9,560 bases of DNA from Planctomycetota bacterium. Lineage in GTDB: Bacteria; Planctomycetota; Phycisphaerae; Phycisphaerales; SM1A02. Each line of letters opens with the position of its first letter. Within the stretch, counting starts at the first letter, position 1. Position numbers and translations under genes: made by a program. The notes under the pieces are model-generated. The model was not told the DNA's origin, ran no database searches, and saw only the letters and a list, made by a program, of their open reading frames with translations. The stretch spans positions 1 through 9,560 of the forward strand of contig JAPUKX010000178.1 of NCBI GenBank assembly GCA_027295435.1. Reading direction: 5' to 3'. Positions 1 to 5,989 of the stretch are shown piece by piece.

Positions 1-146
1 ATGGCGTAGTCACGCAGCCGTCGGCCGCGGTATCCGTGCATGCCCGCCGGCGTCAATTGCCGCTTGGCCGTGTGCTTGGGAATGTCGGCGATGGGTACAC
101 CCACCCGCCGGGAAAGCTTCACTTTGGGACCGAGATATCGAGCCAT
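1..146 (-). CDS. rpsD: 30S ribosomal protein S4 (uS4), N-terminal 48 residues, gene cut by window edge
   Basis: uS4 binds 16S rRNA early in 30S assembly and helps control decoding fidelity. Reading the minus strand from ATG at 146-144 gives a protein that begins MARYLGPKVKLSRRVG and continues to TPAGMHGYRGRRLRDYA at the window edge. This matches the conserved uS4 N-terminus (MARYxGPxxxLxRR, then PxGxHG about 35 residues in). The four zinc-binding cysteines of the C+ form are all absent: the CxxC site reads VKLS. It is therefore a C-minus uS4. The start is supported by AAGGAT at 155-160, nine bases upstream of ATG. The gene lies alone behind a 310-base gap after a TPR gene, so nothing resembling rpsK or rpsM is directly upstream here. 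What follows it lies outside the window. The fragment is short, but the N-terminus is distinctive. Confidence 0.93.
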   Translation of the reverse strand, partial: MARYLGPKVKLSRRVGVPIADIPKHTAKRQLTPAGMHGYRGRRLRDYA

Positions 147-154
147 CGAGGTTG

Positions 155-160
155 ATCCTT
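155..160 (-). promoter_or_regulatory. Ribosome-binding site of rpsD
   Basis: The minus strand reads AAGGAT here. The AAGGA core lies nine bases from the rpsD ATG at 146, which is normal Shine-Dalgarno spacing and fixes the start codon. Confidence 0.7.
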
Positions 161-215
161 GCCCCACCAAGACATCGCTGGGGGGCCCCGGCGCCTGGTA
201 GCGCGTGCGAAACCC

Positions 216-247
216 TATATGCAATCATGATTCACCCATATCGTCAA
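216..247 (-). promoter_or_regulatory. Possible rpsD promoter with nested dyads
   Basis: On the minus strand there is a good -35-like TTGACG (242-247). A weak -10-like CATATA (216-221) follows after a long 20-base spacer; TTGCAT (219-224) would give 17 bases but fits the consensus poorly. The spacer holds a perfect 10-bp palindrome, AATCATGATT (223-232). Around it is a second inverted pair, ATATG (217-221) and CATAT (237-241). A transcript starting near 208 would have a leader of about 60 bases before rpsD. The -35 and the dyads are visible; promoter and operator function are inferred. Confidence 0.35.
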
Positions 248-412
248 GCTACCCCCCAAATAATCTGCGTTGCGGGATCTTCAGGCTGGGGAGCTTGCCG
301 AGCACGACGCCCGAGCATTTTGAGATCGCGTGGCCCGTTTCGGGAGTGGTCGATAGGGGCGGATGCCTATCTGCGGGCCTAAGATCGCCGGGTGATGAGG
401 ATCTCCACTTCA

Positions 413-445
413 GCGACCTTCCGGTCGCGGCTCGAGCCACGCGAC
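413..445 (-). terminator. Overlapping stem-loops after the second TPR gene, possible terminator
   Basis: Two perfect 6-bp stems share bases. The first pairs 413-418 with 423-428 around a 4-base loop that reads GGAA on the minus strand, a GNRA-type tetraloop. The second pairs 424-429 with 440-445 around a 10-base loop. They cannot both form fully, because 424-428 is common to both. They begin 11 bases past the TPR gene stop codon at 457-459. No U-tract follows, so if this ends transcription it is not a classic intrinsic terminator. Confidence 0.35.
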
Positions 446-456
446 TGAAGACTGGA

Positions 457-1725
457 CTAGGCAGCCTTACGGGCGGACTGGGTGGTTGAGACAGCAATCG
501 CGTTGATTTCAGAGGCGCCGGCGGCTTCGTCGTGGAACTGGGCCAGCACCGCTCGACAGGCTGCCCCGTGCTCTTGAAGCTCCGTCCGCTGGAGTGGCGA
601 AAGCGATGATTCGCCGGCGGAGAGCTCCAGGTCGAAGACCTTGGCCGCATCCTCCAAGAGTTCCTGAAGCCGGCCGGTGTGTGGATCGGCCCCAGCCTTG
701 CGAGCGCTTCGCTGATTCAACAGAATCCGACCGAGCAATCCCCGACACCACGTCTCCGCGACGGCTTTCCTCTCGACGGGCTCCTCGGTCCGGCGGAGTC
801 GTTGCAATGCTCGCCGAGCCAGGGTCGGTCGGTTGATCATCGCAGCCGCGATCAAGAGCACCATCAGCGCTTCTGCGCGGTACCCGGAGACCCGGGCGAG
901 CTTCGCCATCCGCAGAGCCGCGGTGTGAAACGCTCCCATGCTGAGCCATGCCCGGCCGGCCCTGGCCAGCGCGTCGGGATGGTTGGTGTCGATGGGATCC
1001 AATACCTGGCGAAGTCGTTTCAAGTCTGCGGTTTCCTCCAGAACGTCGATCAATTCGCACACGATCGCGTCGTCGTCGCTATGCGTCTGGTCCCGATGGG
1101 CCTGCACGAGCGTCTCGGTGGCTTCCAGCAGCCGCCCTTCGGCTCGCAGGACCCGGGCCCCCAGCAGCGCCGTGGGCATCTGTATCCGCTGCAATACGCC
1201 GCGCGCCAGATCGGGACGACCCGCGTCCAGCCAGGCGGCGCCCAGCCGGCCCTTGGTCCGGTCGCTTGGGCGGCGCTGATCGGCATGCTCAAAGAATTCT
1301 GCAGCCCGCTTCGCGTCACCCGTCTGATGGGCGACTTCCCCGGCCAGCTCCAATGCCCCACTGTGATGCGGCCGCTTGGCGATCACTAGCCCCAGCTCGC
1401 GGCCGGCGCGATCGAATTGTCCCTGGGCGTAGAAACTGCGCGCCCGCAGCAGGCCCAGCGCCGCATCAGTCGGCCGCAGCAGCAGCCCCTGCGCGATCAG
1501 AGCGGAGGCCGATTCGATATCGCCCCGCCGAAGCAGCAGCTCGATCTTCAGCTTGCGTGTGCAGAGACTATCAGGCATGGCCGAAAGGGCCCACTCCACC
1601 GAGTCATCATCATCGGGCGCAGCCGAGCGCGCCGTGCGAAGCAGGCGGGCCGCCATGACCCGATCGACGGTGGGTTGGCGCTGGCCGGTCGCGATGGAGG
1701 CAACGTGGTGAGGCGCCCGGATCAT
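457..1725 (-). CDS. TPR-repeat protein, second gene of a coupled pair (422 aa)
   Basis: The predicted protein is a soluble, all-helical tetratricopeptide-repeat protein. Three consecutive units end in P at residues 85, 119 and 153, exactly 34 apart. The typical small and large residues are visible, for example RRGDIESASALIAQGLLLRP and AQGQFDRAGRELGLVIAKRP. A fourth unit covers about 154-182, and looser helical repeats run on to about 310. There is no signal peptide, membrane segment or catalytic motif. The start at 1725 is preferred because AGGAG lies at 1734-1738, eight bases upstream. It also overlaps the upstream gene's TGA as ATGA (1722-1725), the usual arrangement for translational coupling. 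A much longer open frame continues upstream, but it is only antisense-quality reading through the first TPR gene. TPR proteins scaffold protein contacts; the partner is unknown and I assign no function. Confidence 0.75.
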   Translation of the reverse strand: MIRAPHHVASIATGQRQPTVDRVMAARLLRTARSAAPDDDDSVEWALSAMPDSLCTRKLKIELLLRRGDIESASALIAQGLLLRPTDAALGLLRARSFYAQGQFDRAGRELGLVIAKRPHHSGALELAGEVAHQTGDAKRAAEFFEHADQRRPSDRTKGRLGAAWLDAGRPDLARGVLQRIQMPTALLGARVLRAEGRLLEATETLVQAHRDQTHSDDDAIVCELIDVLEETADLKRLRQVLDPIDTNHPDALARAGRAWLSMGAFHTAALRMAKLARVSGYRAEALMVLLIAAAMINRPTLARRALQRLRRTEEPVERKAVAETWCRGLLGRILLNQRSARKAGADPHTGRLQELLEDAAKVFDLELSAGESSLSPLQRTELQEHGAACRAVLAQFHDEAAGASEINAIAVSTTQSARKAA

Positions 1726-2795
1726 GCGGCTTTCTCCTGCTCCGTGGTGCCAGCCTTGCGCCCGATGGTCGCAATCACCGAGCCCGAATCGTCGGCGGAG
1801 GTCTGGGGCGTCGGAGCGGGCAACTCCCCAAGGAGCAGGGCCAGCCCGACGGACATCGGGTTTTCCTTGAGTCCTCGTAGCGCCCAGCGTCGCGCTGCCA
1901 CGTGATCCCCAAGCAAGATCGACAGGCTCGCCAGTGCATGCAGCGCCGCCGCAGGTTCGCCCAGATCGGGCAAGGCCTGCTCCAGGGCTTTGCCAAGCAG
2001 GCGGATGGTGGGTAGATGCGGGCGCCGCCGTTGCGCTTCGGTCAACGGCCCGACCGCCGCTTCGAAGGTAATCAGTTCCATGGCCAGAGCATTGACCTGC
2101 TCGGGTGAGGGTTCTATGCCCTGGCGAGCGCCGGCCATCCCCAGCGATTTGAGAAAGACATCCACGTCCGGCTCTGCACCAACGGTCGCGCAGCAAGTCC
2201 GCAGCCGTTGGGCCCACATTTCAGTCTGGTCCTGGCGGCCTCGTTGCACGTTGATCAACAGCAACGCTTGCAGCGTTCGAGGATCTTCGAGATGCTTGAG
2301 ATTCCGCAGCAGTGCTTGGACCGCAGCAGTATCGTCGCCTTGTTGCCATTCGAGCAGCCCCAGCAGGACCCTGGCGTCCAGCGGCGCCGATGCTCGCGCG
2401 GACCAGGGGAGCAGGTCGCTATGGGCTTCAGCTTTAGCGCCGAGGTGCAGCAAGCAGGCGACGCGCAACAGTCGAAGGGAAGCGGTGCCCCGGGATTGCC
2501 CAGTTGGGCACGCGTCAATGATGCCCAGCGCCGTCTCGGGATCGCCCTGGGCGAGGCGCACCCGAGCGAGTCGTTCGGAAACCCTCGCATGTCTCGGAGC
2601 GAGCCGGGCTGCCGTCCTGGCGAGCCGATCCGCATGGTCCCACATCCCCATGGCCATGGCCTGGTCGATTGCTTTCGTGAGTTGCAGGACAACATTCCGA
2701 TCGTCGGCCGGTGGTGTCGTGGGGCGACGGCCGCTCTTGGTCGAGGTAGCCCAGCGCCGCAGACCGCCAATGATGGGGGAAAGGATACCGGGCAT
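1722..2795 (-). CDS. TPR-repeat protein, first gene of a coupled pair (357 aa)
   Basis: This is a helical-repeat protein. TPR-like units are visible at about residues 35-67 (ending RTAARLAP), 68-97 (RLAQGDPETALGIIDACP), 101-170 and 284-313 (LLGDHVAARRWALRGLKENP). The middle, about 185-270, is less regular. The N-terminus (MPGILSPIIGGLRRW) is slightly hydrophobic but too short for a clear membrane anchor. The last 30 residues are polar and probably disordered. The start at 2795 is set by AGGGAG at 2804-2809, eight bases upstream; an open frame extends further upstream but runs through the purF 3' end in the wrong frame. It lies 160 bases after purF on the same strand. The similar size and repeat type of the next gene suggest that the two proteins work together or arose by duplication. 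Function unknown. Confidence 0.72.
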   Translation of the reverse strand: MPGILSPIIGGLRRWATSTKSGRRPTTPPADDRNVVLQLTKAIDQAMAMGMWDHADRLARTAARLAPRHARVSERLARVRLAQGDPETALGIIDACPTGQSRGTASLRLLRVACLLHLGAKAEAHSDLLPWSARASAPLDARVLLGLLEWQQGDDTAAVQALLRNLKHLEDPRTLQALLLINVQRGRQDQTEMWAQRLRTCCATVGAEPDVDVFLKSLGMAGARQGIEPSPEQVNALAMELITFEAAVGPLTEAQRRRPHLPTIRLLGKALEQALPDLGEPAAALHALASLSILLGDHVAARRWALRGLKENPMSVGLALLLGELPAPTPQTSADDSGSVIATIGRKAGTTEQEKAA

Positions 2796-2863
2796 CGATC
2801 GAACTCCCTGTGCGGGGCAAACGACCCGCTTGGGAACATTGGGAGGGTGGGATGTGAGGGCTG

Positions 2864-2879
2864 AGGGGCCCACGCCCCT
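2864..2879 (-). terminator. GC-rich hairpin between purF and the TPR pair, weak terminator candidate
   Basis: A perfect 6-bp stem pairs AGGGGC (2864-2869) with GCCCCT (2874-2879) around a 4-base loop. It lies about 75 bases past the purF stop codon and about 70 bases before the first TPR gene. No U-run follows on the minus strand. It could be a terminator, a pause site or part of the TPR leader. The AT-rich TTTATA beside it (minus strand, about 2879-2884) resembles a -10 box, but I see no matching -35. Confidence 0.3.
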
Positions 2880-2955
2880 ATAAAGGGTGTAATCGGACGA
2901 ACCACCCTCGGGGTTGAGGCCGAATACCGGACCCGAATGTCCCGCAACAAGCTGA

Positions 2956-4872
2956 TTAATAGGCCCGTACGTCGCAGGCAGCGCGCCAGTTGAGATAGGA
3001 GGTGTTGAGCACCTTGTAGCCTCCGGGCGTGGGGTAGTCGCCTGTGAAGGCCCAATCGCCGCGGTGGTCGGGGGTGGCCGCGCACAGCCCCTGGACGGTC
3101 TGGTAGATGATCTCGACACGACCGGTCCAGCGGAGCGACTCCGAGCGCACCAGCTGTGCGACCTTCGCCGATAGCTCATCAAGGGTGACGCGGTCGTAGA
3201 TCGCTGCGACCTGGTTGACCATCTTCTTCTGCGGGTATTCCGCTTGTGCTCGGCAGCGCTGCTCGACCTCGTCGAGCAACTGCTCCTCACCGCGATCGTG
3301 CAGAACGGCGACCGCTGCCTCAAACGCGATGAACCGGCCGAGCTGGCTCATGTCGATCCCGTAGCAATCCGGATATTTGATGGGCGGGGCGGAGCTGACG
3401 ATGATGATCCGCTTGGGGTTGAGTCGGCTGAGCATGGTGATGATCGATTCGCGAAGCGTGGTTCCCCGCACGATGGAGTCGTCAACGATGACCAGGGTCT
3501 CGTTGGGCTTCAGCACGCCTCGAGTGATGTCGTAGATGTGCCCCACGAGATCGCGCCGGGCAGCGTCGTGAGCGATAAAGGTTCGAAGCCGCTGGTCTTT
3601 GTGGGCAACTTTCTCGGTGCGAAGCCGGCCGTCAAGCGATCGCTCCAGGTCGGCGCGGGTAGCGGTTCCCCTTTCGATCCGTCGCCAGAGCTCTTCTACC
3701 CGGCGGGTGCGAGTCAGCCGGTCGATCTCCTCCACCAGTCCGACGTACGCGGCTTCAGCCGTGTTAGGGATGTAGCTGAACACGGCATCCCCCAGTTCAT
3801 CGCCCAGCGCCTTCAGCACTCGCGGAGCCAGGTTGTAACCCAGGGCCTTGCGCTCGTGATGGATCGCTGGGTCATTGCCGCGGCTGAAATAGATCCGCTC
3901 GAACGTGCACTGCCTCAGCGCCAGCGCGCGGGTAAACGGCCGATGGTCGATCTGGCCATCGCGCTTAACGACCAAGGCGTGGGCGGGGGCGATCGGCTCG
4001 ATGTCGCTGGGATCAACGTCAAAGACGTTGGCCAGGGCCGCTCGTTCCGAGGCGACGGCGACGACCTCGTCGTTGAGGTAGAAAAACCCCGGGCGAATGC
4101 CGGCCGGATCCCGGCACGCGAATGCATCGCCGTTGCCCAAGAGCCCCGCGAAAACGTATCCCCCGTCGAAGTCTTCGGATGCCTTGCGGAGGATCCGAAT
4201 CAGATCGATCTGGCGAGAGGTTTCTCTGGCCAAGTCCTTCCCATCCAGGCCGCGCAGCGACTCCGGGCCCATGGTGGTTCGTAGATAATTATGCTCCCGA
4301 TCAAGACAGTAGCTGATGCGCTCCAGGATCACCTGCGTGTCGGAGTCGCCCACGGGGTTCAACCCGAATTCGACCAGTTGATCGAACAGCTCCTTGGCGT
4401 TGGTCATGTTGAAGTTGCCGGCCAGGACGAGATTTCGGCTGGCGGTGTTGTTCGTGCGCAGATAGGGGTGGCAGTTGGCCAGGTCATTGCCGGAGTGCGT
4501 CCCATAGCGAAGGTGCCCCAAATACAACTCGCCGAAGAAGTCGCAACGTCGCTTCAATTCGTCGTCGCTGAGGTTTGCGAGGTTCTCGTCGCCCAGCGCG
4601 TTGACGTCATCCATGACAATGTCGAAGACGCGCTCGATGGCGTTGTGCTTGTCCGAGCGGACGCGTTTGATGTACTCGACGCCCGGGGGCATGTCGAACT
4701 TGACGACCGCGACGCCCGCGCCGTCCTGTCCGCGGTTGTGTTGCTTCTCCATCAGCAGGTACAGCCGGCGCAATCCCCAGGCGGGGTCGCCGTACCGCTG
4801 CCGGTAATAGCTCAGCGGCTGCCGCAACCGCAGCAGAGCCAGACCGCAGTTGTGGCCGATCGCATCACTCAT
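2956..4872 (-). CDS. purF: Amidophosphoribosyltransferase (glutamine PRPP amidotransferase), 638 aa
   Basis: It catalyses the first committed step of de novo purine synthesis: PRPP plus glutamine to 5-phosphoribosylamine. The N-terminal glutaminase domain has the nucleophile Cys9 (HNCGLALLRL), which implies removal of an eight-residue leader. It also has QHNRGQDGAG (44-53), HLRYGTHS (120-127), GNFNMTNAKEL (152-162) and RDPAGIRPG (254-262). The phosphoribosyltransferase domain has the PRPP loop VIVDDSIVRGTT (461-472) and SSAPPIKYPDCYGIDM (493-508). At 638 residues it is clearly longer than E. coli PurF (about 505); part of the extra length is a charged helical stretch around 380-440 before the PRPP loop. 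It resembles the long PurF-like enzymes I associate with Bacteroidetes and Planctomycetes. The start at 4872 is set by the Cys9 distance. No good Shine-Dalgarno precedes it, and a 28-residue upstream extension would run into the hairpin region. Confidence 0.95.
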   Translation of the reverse strand: MSDAIGHNCGLALLRLRQPLSYYRQRYGDPAWGLRRLYLLMEKQHNRGQDGAGVAVVKFDMPPGVEYIKRVRSDKHNAIERVFDIVMDDVNALGDENLANLSDDELKRRCDFFGELYLGHLRYGTHSGNDLANCHPYLRTNNTASRNLVLAGNFNMTNAKELFDQLVEFGLNPVGDSDTQVILERISYCLDREHNYLRTTMGPESLRGLDGKDLARETSRQIDLIRILRKASEDFDGGYVFAGLLGNGDAFACRDPAGIRPGFFYLNDEVVAVASERAALANVFDVDPSDIEPIAPAHALVVKRDGQIDHRPFTRALALRQCTFERIYFSRGNDPAIHHERKALGYNLAPRVLKALGDELGDAVFSYIPNTAEAAYVGLVEEIDRLTRTRRVEELWRRIERGTATRADLERSLDGRLRTEKVAHKDQRLRTFIAHDAARRDLVGHIYDITRGVLKPNETLVIVDDSIVRGTTLRESIITMLSRLNPKRIIIVSSAPPIKYPDCYGIDMSQLGRFIAFEAAVAVLHDRGEEQLLDEVEQRCRAQAEYPQKKMVNQVAAIYDRVTLDELSAKVAQLVRSESLRWTGRVEIIYQTVQGLCAATPDHRGDWAFTGDYPTPGGYKVLNTSYLNWRAACDVRAY

Positions 4873-4892
4873 CCAAGCGCAAGGGTAGGCCC

Positions 4893-4954
4893 GGCACCCG
4901 CCCGCTGCAATGGTCGGACTGGGAACCGATAGGTGTTTCGCGGGCGGGCCTGCC
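4893..4954 (-). promoter_or_regulatory. Long stem-loop in the purF leader
   Basis: A 9-bp perfect inverted repeat, CCCGCCCGC (4897-4905) and GCGGGCGGG (4940-4948), encloses a 34-base loop. The stem extends by four more pairs, GGCA (4893-4896) with TGCC (4951-4954), across a 2-base bulge (4949-4950). That makes 13 pairs, nearly all G-C. The loop can form a small inner stem (TCGG with CCGA). It ends 20 bases before the purF ATG on the same strand, so it would form in the purF mRNA leader. An attenuator, a protein-binding site or an RNA-stability role are all possible; none is shown by the sequence alone. Confidence 0.55.
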
Positions 4955-4957
4955 ACA

Positions 4958-4981
4958 AGCCCCGCAATGCCATGCGGGGCT
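4958..4981 (-). terminator. 9-bp hairpin directly after the MBL-fold gene, probable terminator
   Basis: AGCCCCGCA (4958-4966) pairs perfectly with TGCGGGGCT (4973-4981) around a 6-base loop. The stem begins on the base right after the TAG stop of the MBL-fold gene (4982-4984). On the minus strand the stem is followed by TGTGG, which is only slightly U-rich. The position suggests transcription termination or 3'-end protection for the MBL gene. It lies three bases from the purF leader stem-loop. Confidence 0.5.
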
Positions 4982-5842
4982 CTATTGGGGCCGCACCTCC
5001 TGGAAGCTCAATGGGCGCTGCGGTTGGGCCGCCGAGGTCGGACGACCCCTAGCCCGGCTGATATGCAACAACGGTGTTGGCTGATGCTGGTTGCTGATCG
5101 TCAGCCGGTCGAGCAGATGCGGTGCCCGCCGGGCGTACAACCTCTGCACGATCCGCGGGTCGTTACAGTGCCGCGACAGGTGCAGCAAAGCGATGTGACG
5201 AAGATCGCTGTGCTCGGCCAATCGAAGCACCGCGTCCAATGCTTGCTCATTGGACAGATGACCAAGACCGCCCATGATCCGCCGCTTGAGCGCTGCCGGC
5301 CGAAGGCTGTTCATCTGCATCCGCCGGTCGTAATTGGACTCGATCGCCAGGGCTGATAGGTTGGTGAACCGCTGGAAGAATGTTGCCGGCACTCGCCCGA
5401 GGTCCGTCGCATACCCGAGCCGGGCGCCGCCGTGGTCGATCACGAAGCCGGTCGTGCCGAGTTGGTCATGTGGAAGCAACACCGGATCGATGACGGTTGC
5501 GGCGCCCAGTTCGGGGGCCTCGTCGAAAGGTTCGGCGCTGCGGATCGGCAGTCCCGCCCGGATCGCACGGTCCAGGTGCCGCCGATGAATGTGCCAGGTG
5601 GTTTTCAAGGACACCGCCGGCGCCATCCACCCTGGATGAAAGTGGTCATAATCGACGTGCGTGAGCAGGATTGCACCGATCTGCCCAAGCGAAACACCCA
5701 GGGGACCGAGTCGCGTTGCGGTCAGTCGTGGAGATAAGCCGGCGTCGATGAGGATGTGCCGCGCCCCGCCGGGACGATGAAGAATCAGCAGCGAGCAGTT
5801 GCCCGCGGAGCCGCTACCGAGAACACTCATTGAAATCGACAT
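4982..5842 (-). CDS. Metallo-beta-lactamase-fold protein of the WalJ/YycJ type (286 aa)
   Basis: Members of this MBL-fold family are predicted metal-dependent hydrolases; WalJ has been linked to nuclease activity and cell-division control in Firmicutes. The family landmarks are present in order: SVLGSGSAGNCSLL (6-19), LIDAGLS (31-37), LLTHVDYDH (59-67), LPHDQLGTTGF (123-133), YATDLG (144-149), ESNYD (168-172), a GHLSN block (194-198) and LLHLSRHCN (219-227). The metal-binding HxHxDH is HxDxDH here (His62, Asp64, Asp66, His67), and the usual ESNHD is ESNYD. The bridging Asp147 and His195 are kept. The C-terminal 25 residues are polar and poorly conserved. The start at 5842 is chosen because AGGGAG lies at 5849-5854, six bases upstream. 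It is divergent from lipB. The fold is certain; substrate and activity are not. Confidence 0.85.
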   Translation of the reverse strand: MSISMSVLGSGSAGNCSLLILHRPGGARHILIDAGLSPRLTATRLGPLGVSLGQIGAILLTHVDYDHFHPGWMAPAVSLKTTWHIHRRHLDRAIRAGLPIRSAEPFDEAPELGAATVIDPVLLPHDQLGTTGFVIDHGGARLGYATDLGRVPATFFQRFTNLSALAIESNYDRRMQMNSLRPAALKRRIMGGLGHLSNEQALDAVLRLAEHSDLRHIALLHLSRHCNDPRIVQRLYARRAPHLLDRLTISNQHQPTPLLHISRARGRPTSAAQPQRPLSFQEVRPQ

Positions 5843-5848
5843 CCATGT

Positions 5849-5874
5849 CTCCCTATTCTGATGTGCGTATTGTA
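5849..5874 (-). promoter_or_regulatory. Possible promoter -10 box and ribosome-binding site of the MBL-fold gene
   Basis: On the minus strand TACAAT (5869-5874) matches the sigma70 -10 consensus at five of six positions. The -35 position about 17 bases upstream has no good match. Initiation near 5862 would give a leader of about 20 bases that contains AGGGAG (5849-5854), six bases before ATG. The ribosome-binding site is solid; the promoter is tentative. Confidence 0.4.
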
Positions 5875-5989
5875 CACGATCTATCGGCGCGACCGAGGCG
5901 CTATGATCGTATGTTGCGTCGGGTTTCCTCTGTTCACTTGGCCGTGGGTGGAAGCCCGCGGATTCTGCGAAAGCGTTCAACGACGCCGT

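Larger units (their letters stand above)
147..456. other. Intergenic region between the second TPR gene and rpsD
   Basis: These 310 bases contain no credible gene. Open frames on both strands here are short or run into neighbouring genes in the wrong frame. The part next to rpsD holds its Shine-Dalgarno sequence and the possible promoter with dyads (216-247). The part next to the TPR gene holds two overlapping stem-loops (413-445). I see nothing of note between about 250 and 410. Confidence 0.6.

Noticed and set aside
1726..2217. N-terminal extension of the second TPR gene upstream of 1725
   Set aside because: The added 164 residues read through the first TPR gene in another frame and are low-complexity R/G/A. 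The ATG at 1725 has AGGAG and the ATGA overlap.
679..2883. Several plus-strand open frames of 160-297 codons opposite the TPR genes
   Set aside because: They overlap one another in different frames and show no repeats or motifs. The minus-strand frames have 34-residue periodicity and well-placed ribosome-binding sites.
2796..3323. N-terminal extension of the first TPR gene into purF
   Set aside because: The added 176 residues are an out-of-frame reading of the purF 3' end. The ATG at 2795 has a strong Shine-Dalgarno.
3244..4284. Open frame of 346 codons on the plus strand opposite purF
   Set aside because: It is fully antisense to purF, whose motifs are unmistakable. The translation shows no family pattern, and such mirror frames are common in GC-rich DNA.
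4291..4932. Open frame of 213 codons on the plus strand opposite the purF 5' end
   Set aside because: Antisense to the glutaminase domain. The protein has no recognisable motif, and the upstream end lacks its own start signals.
5861..5989. Longer lipB starts at 5861 or 5903
   Set aside because: The extra residues are Cys- and Arg-rich with no LipB similarity. The 5861 start would also lie in the divergent promoter area. Start 5990 fits the family length, though 5903 cannot be excluded.
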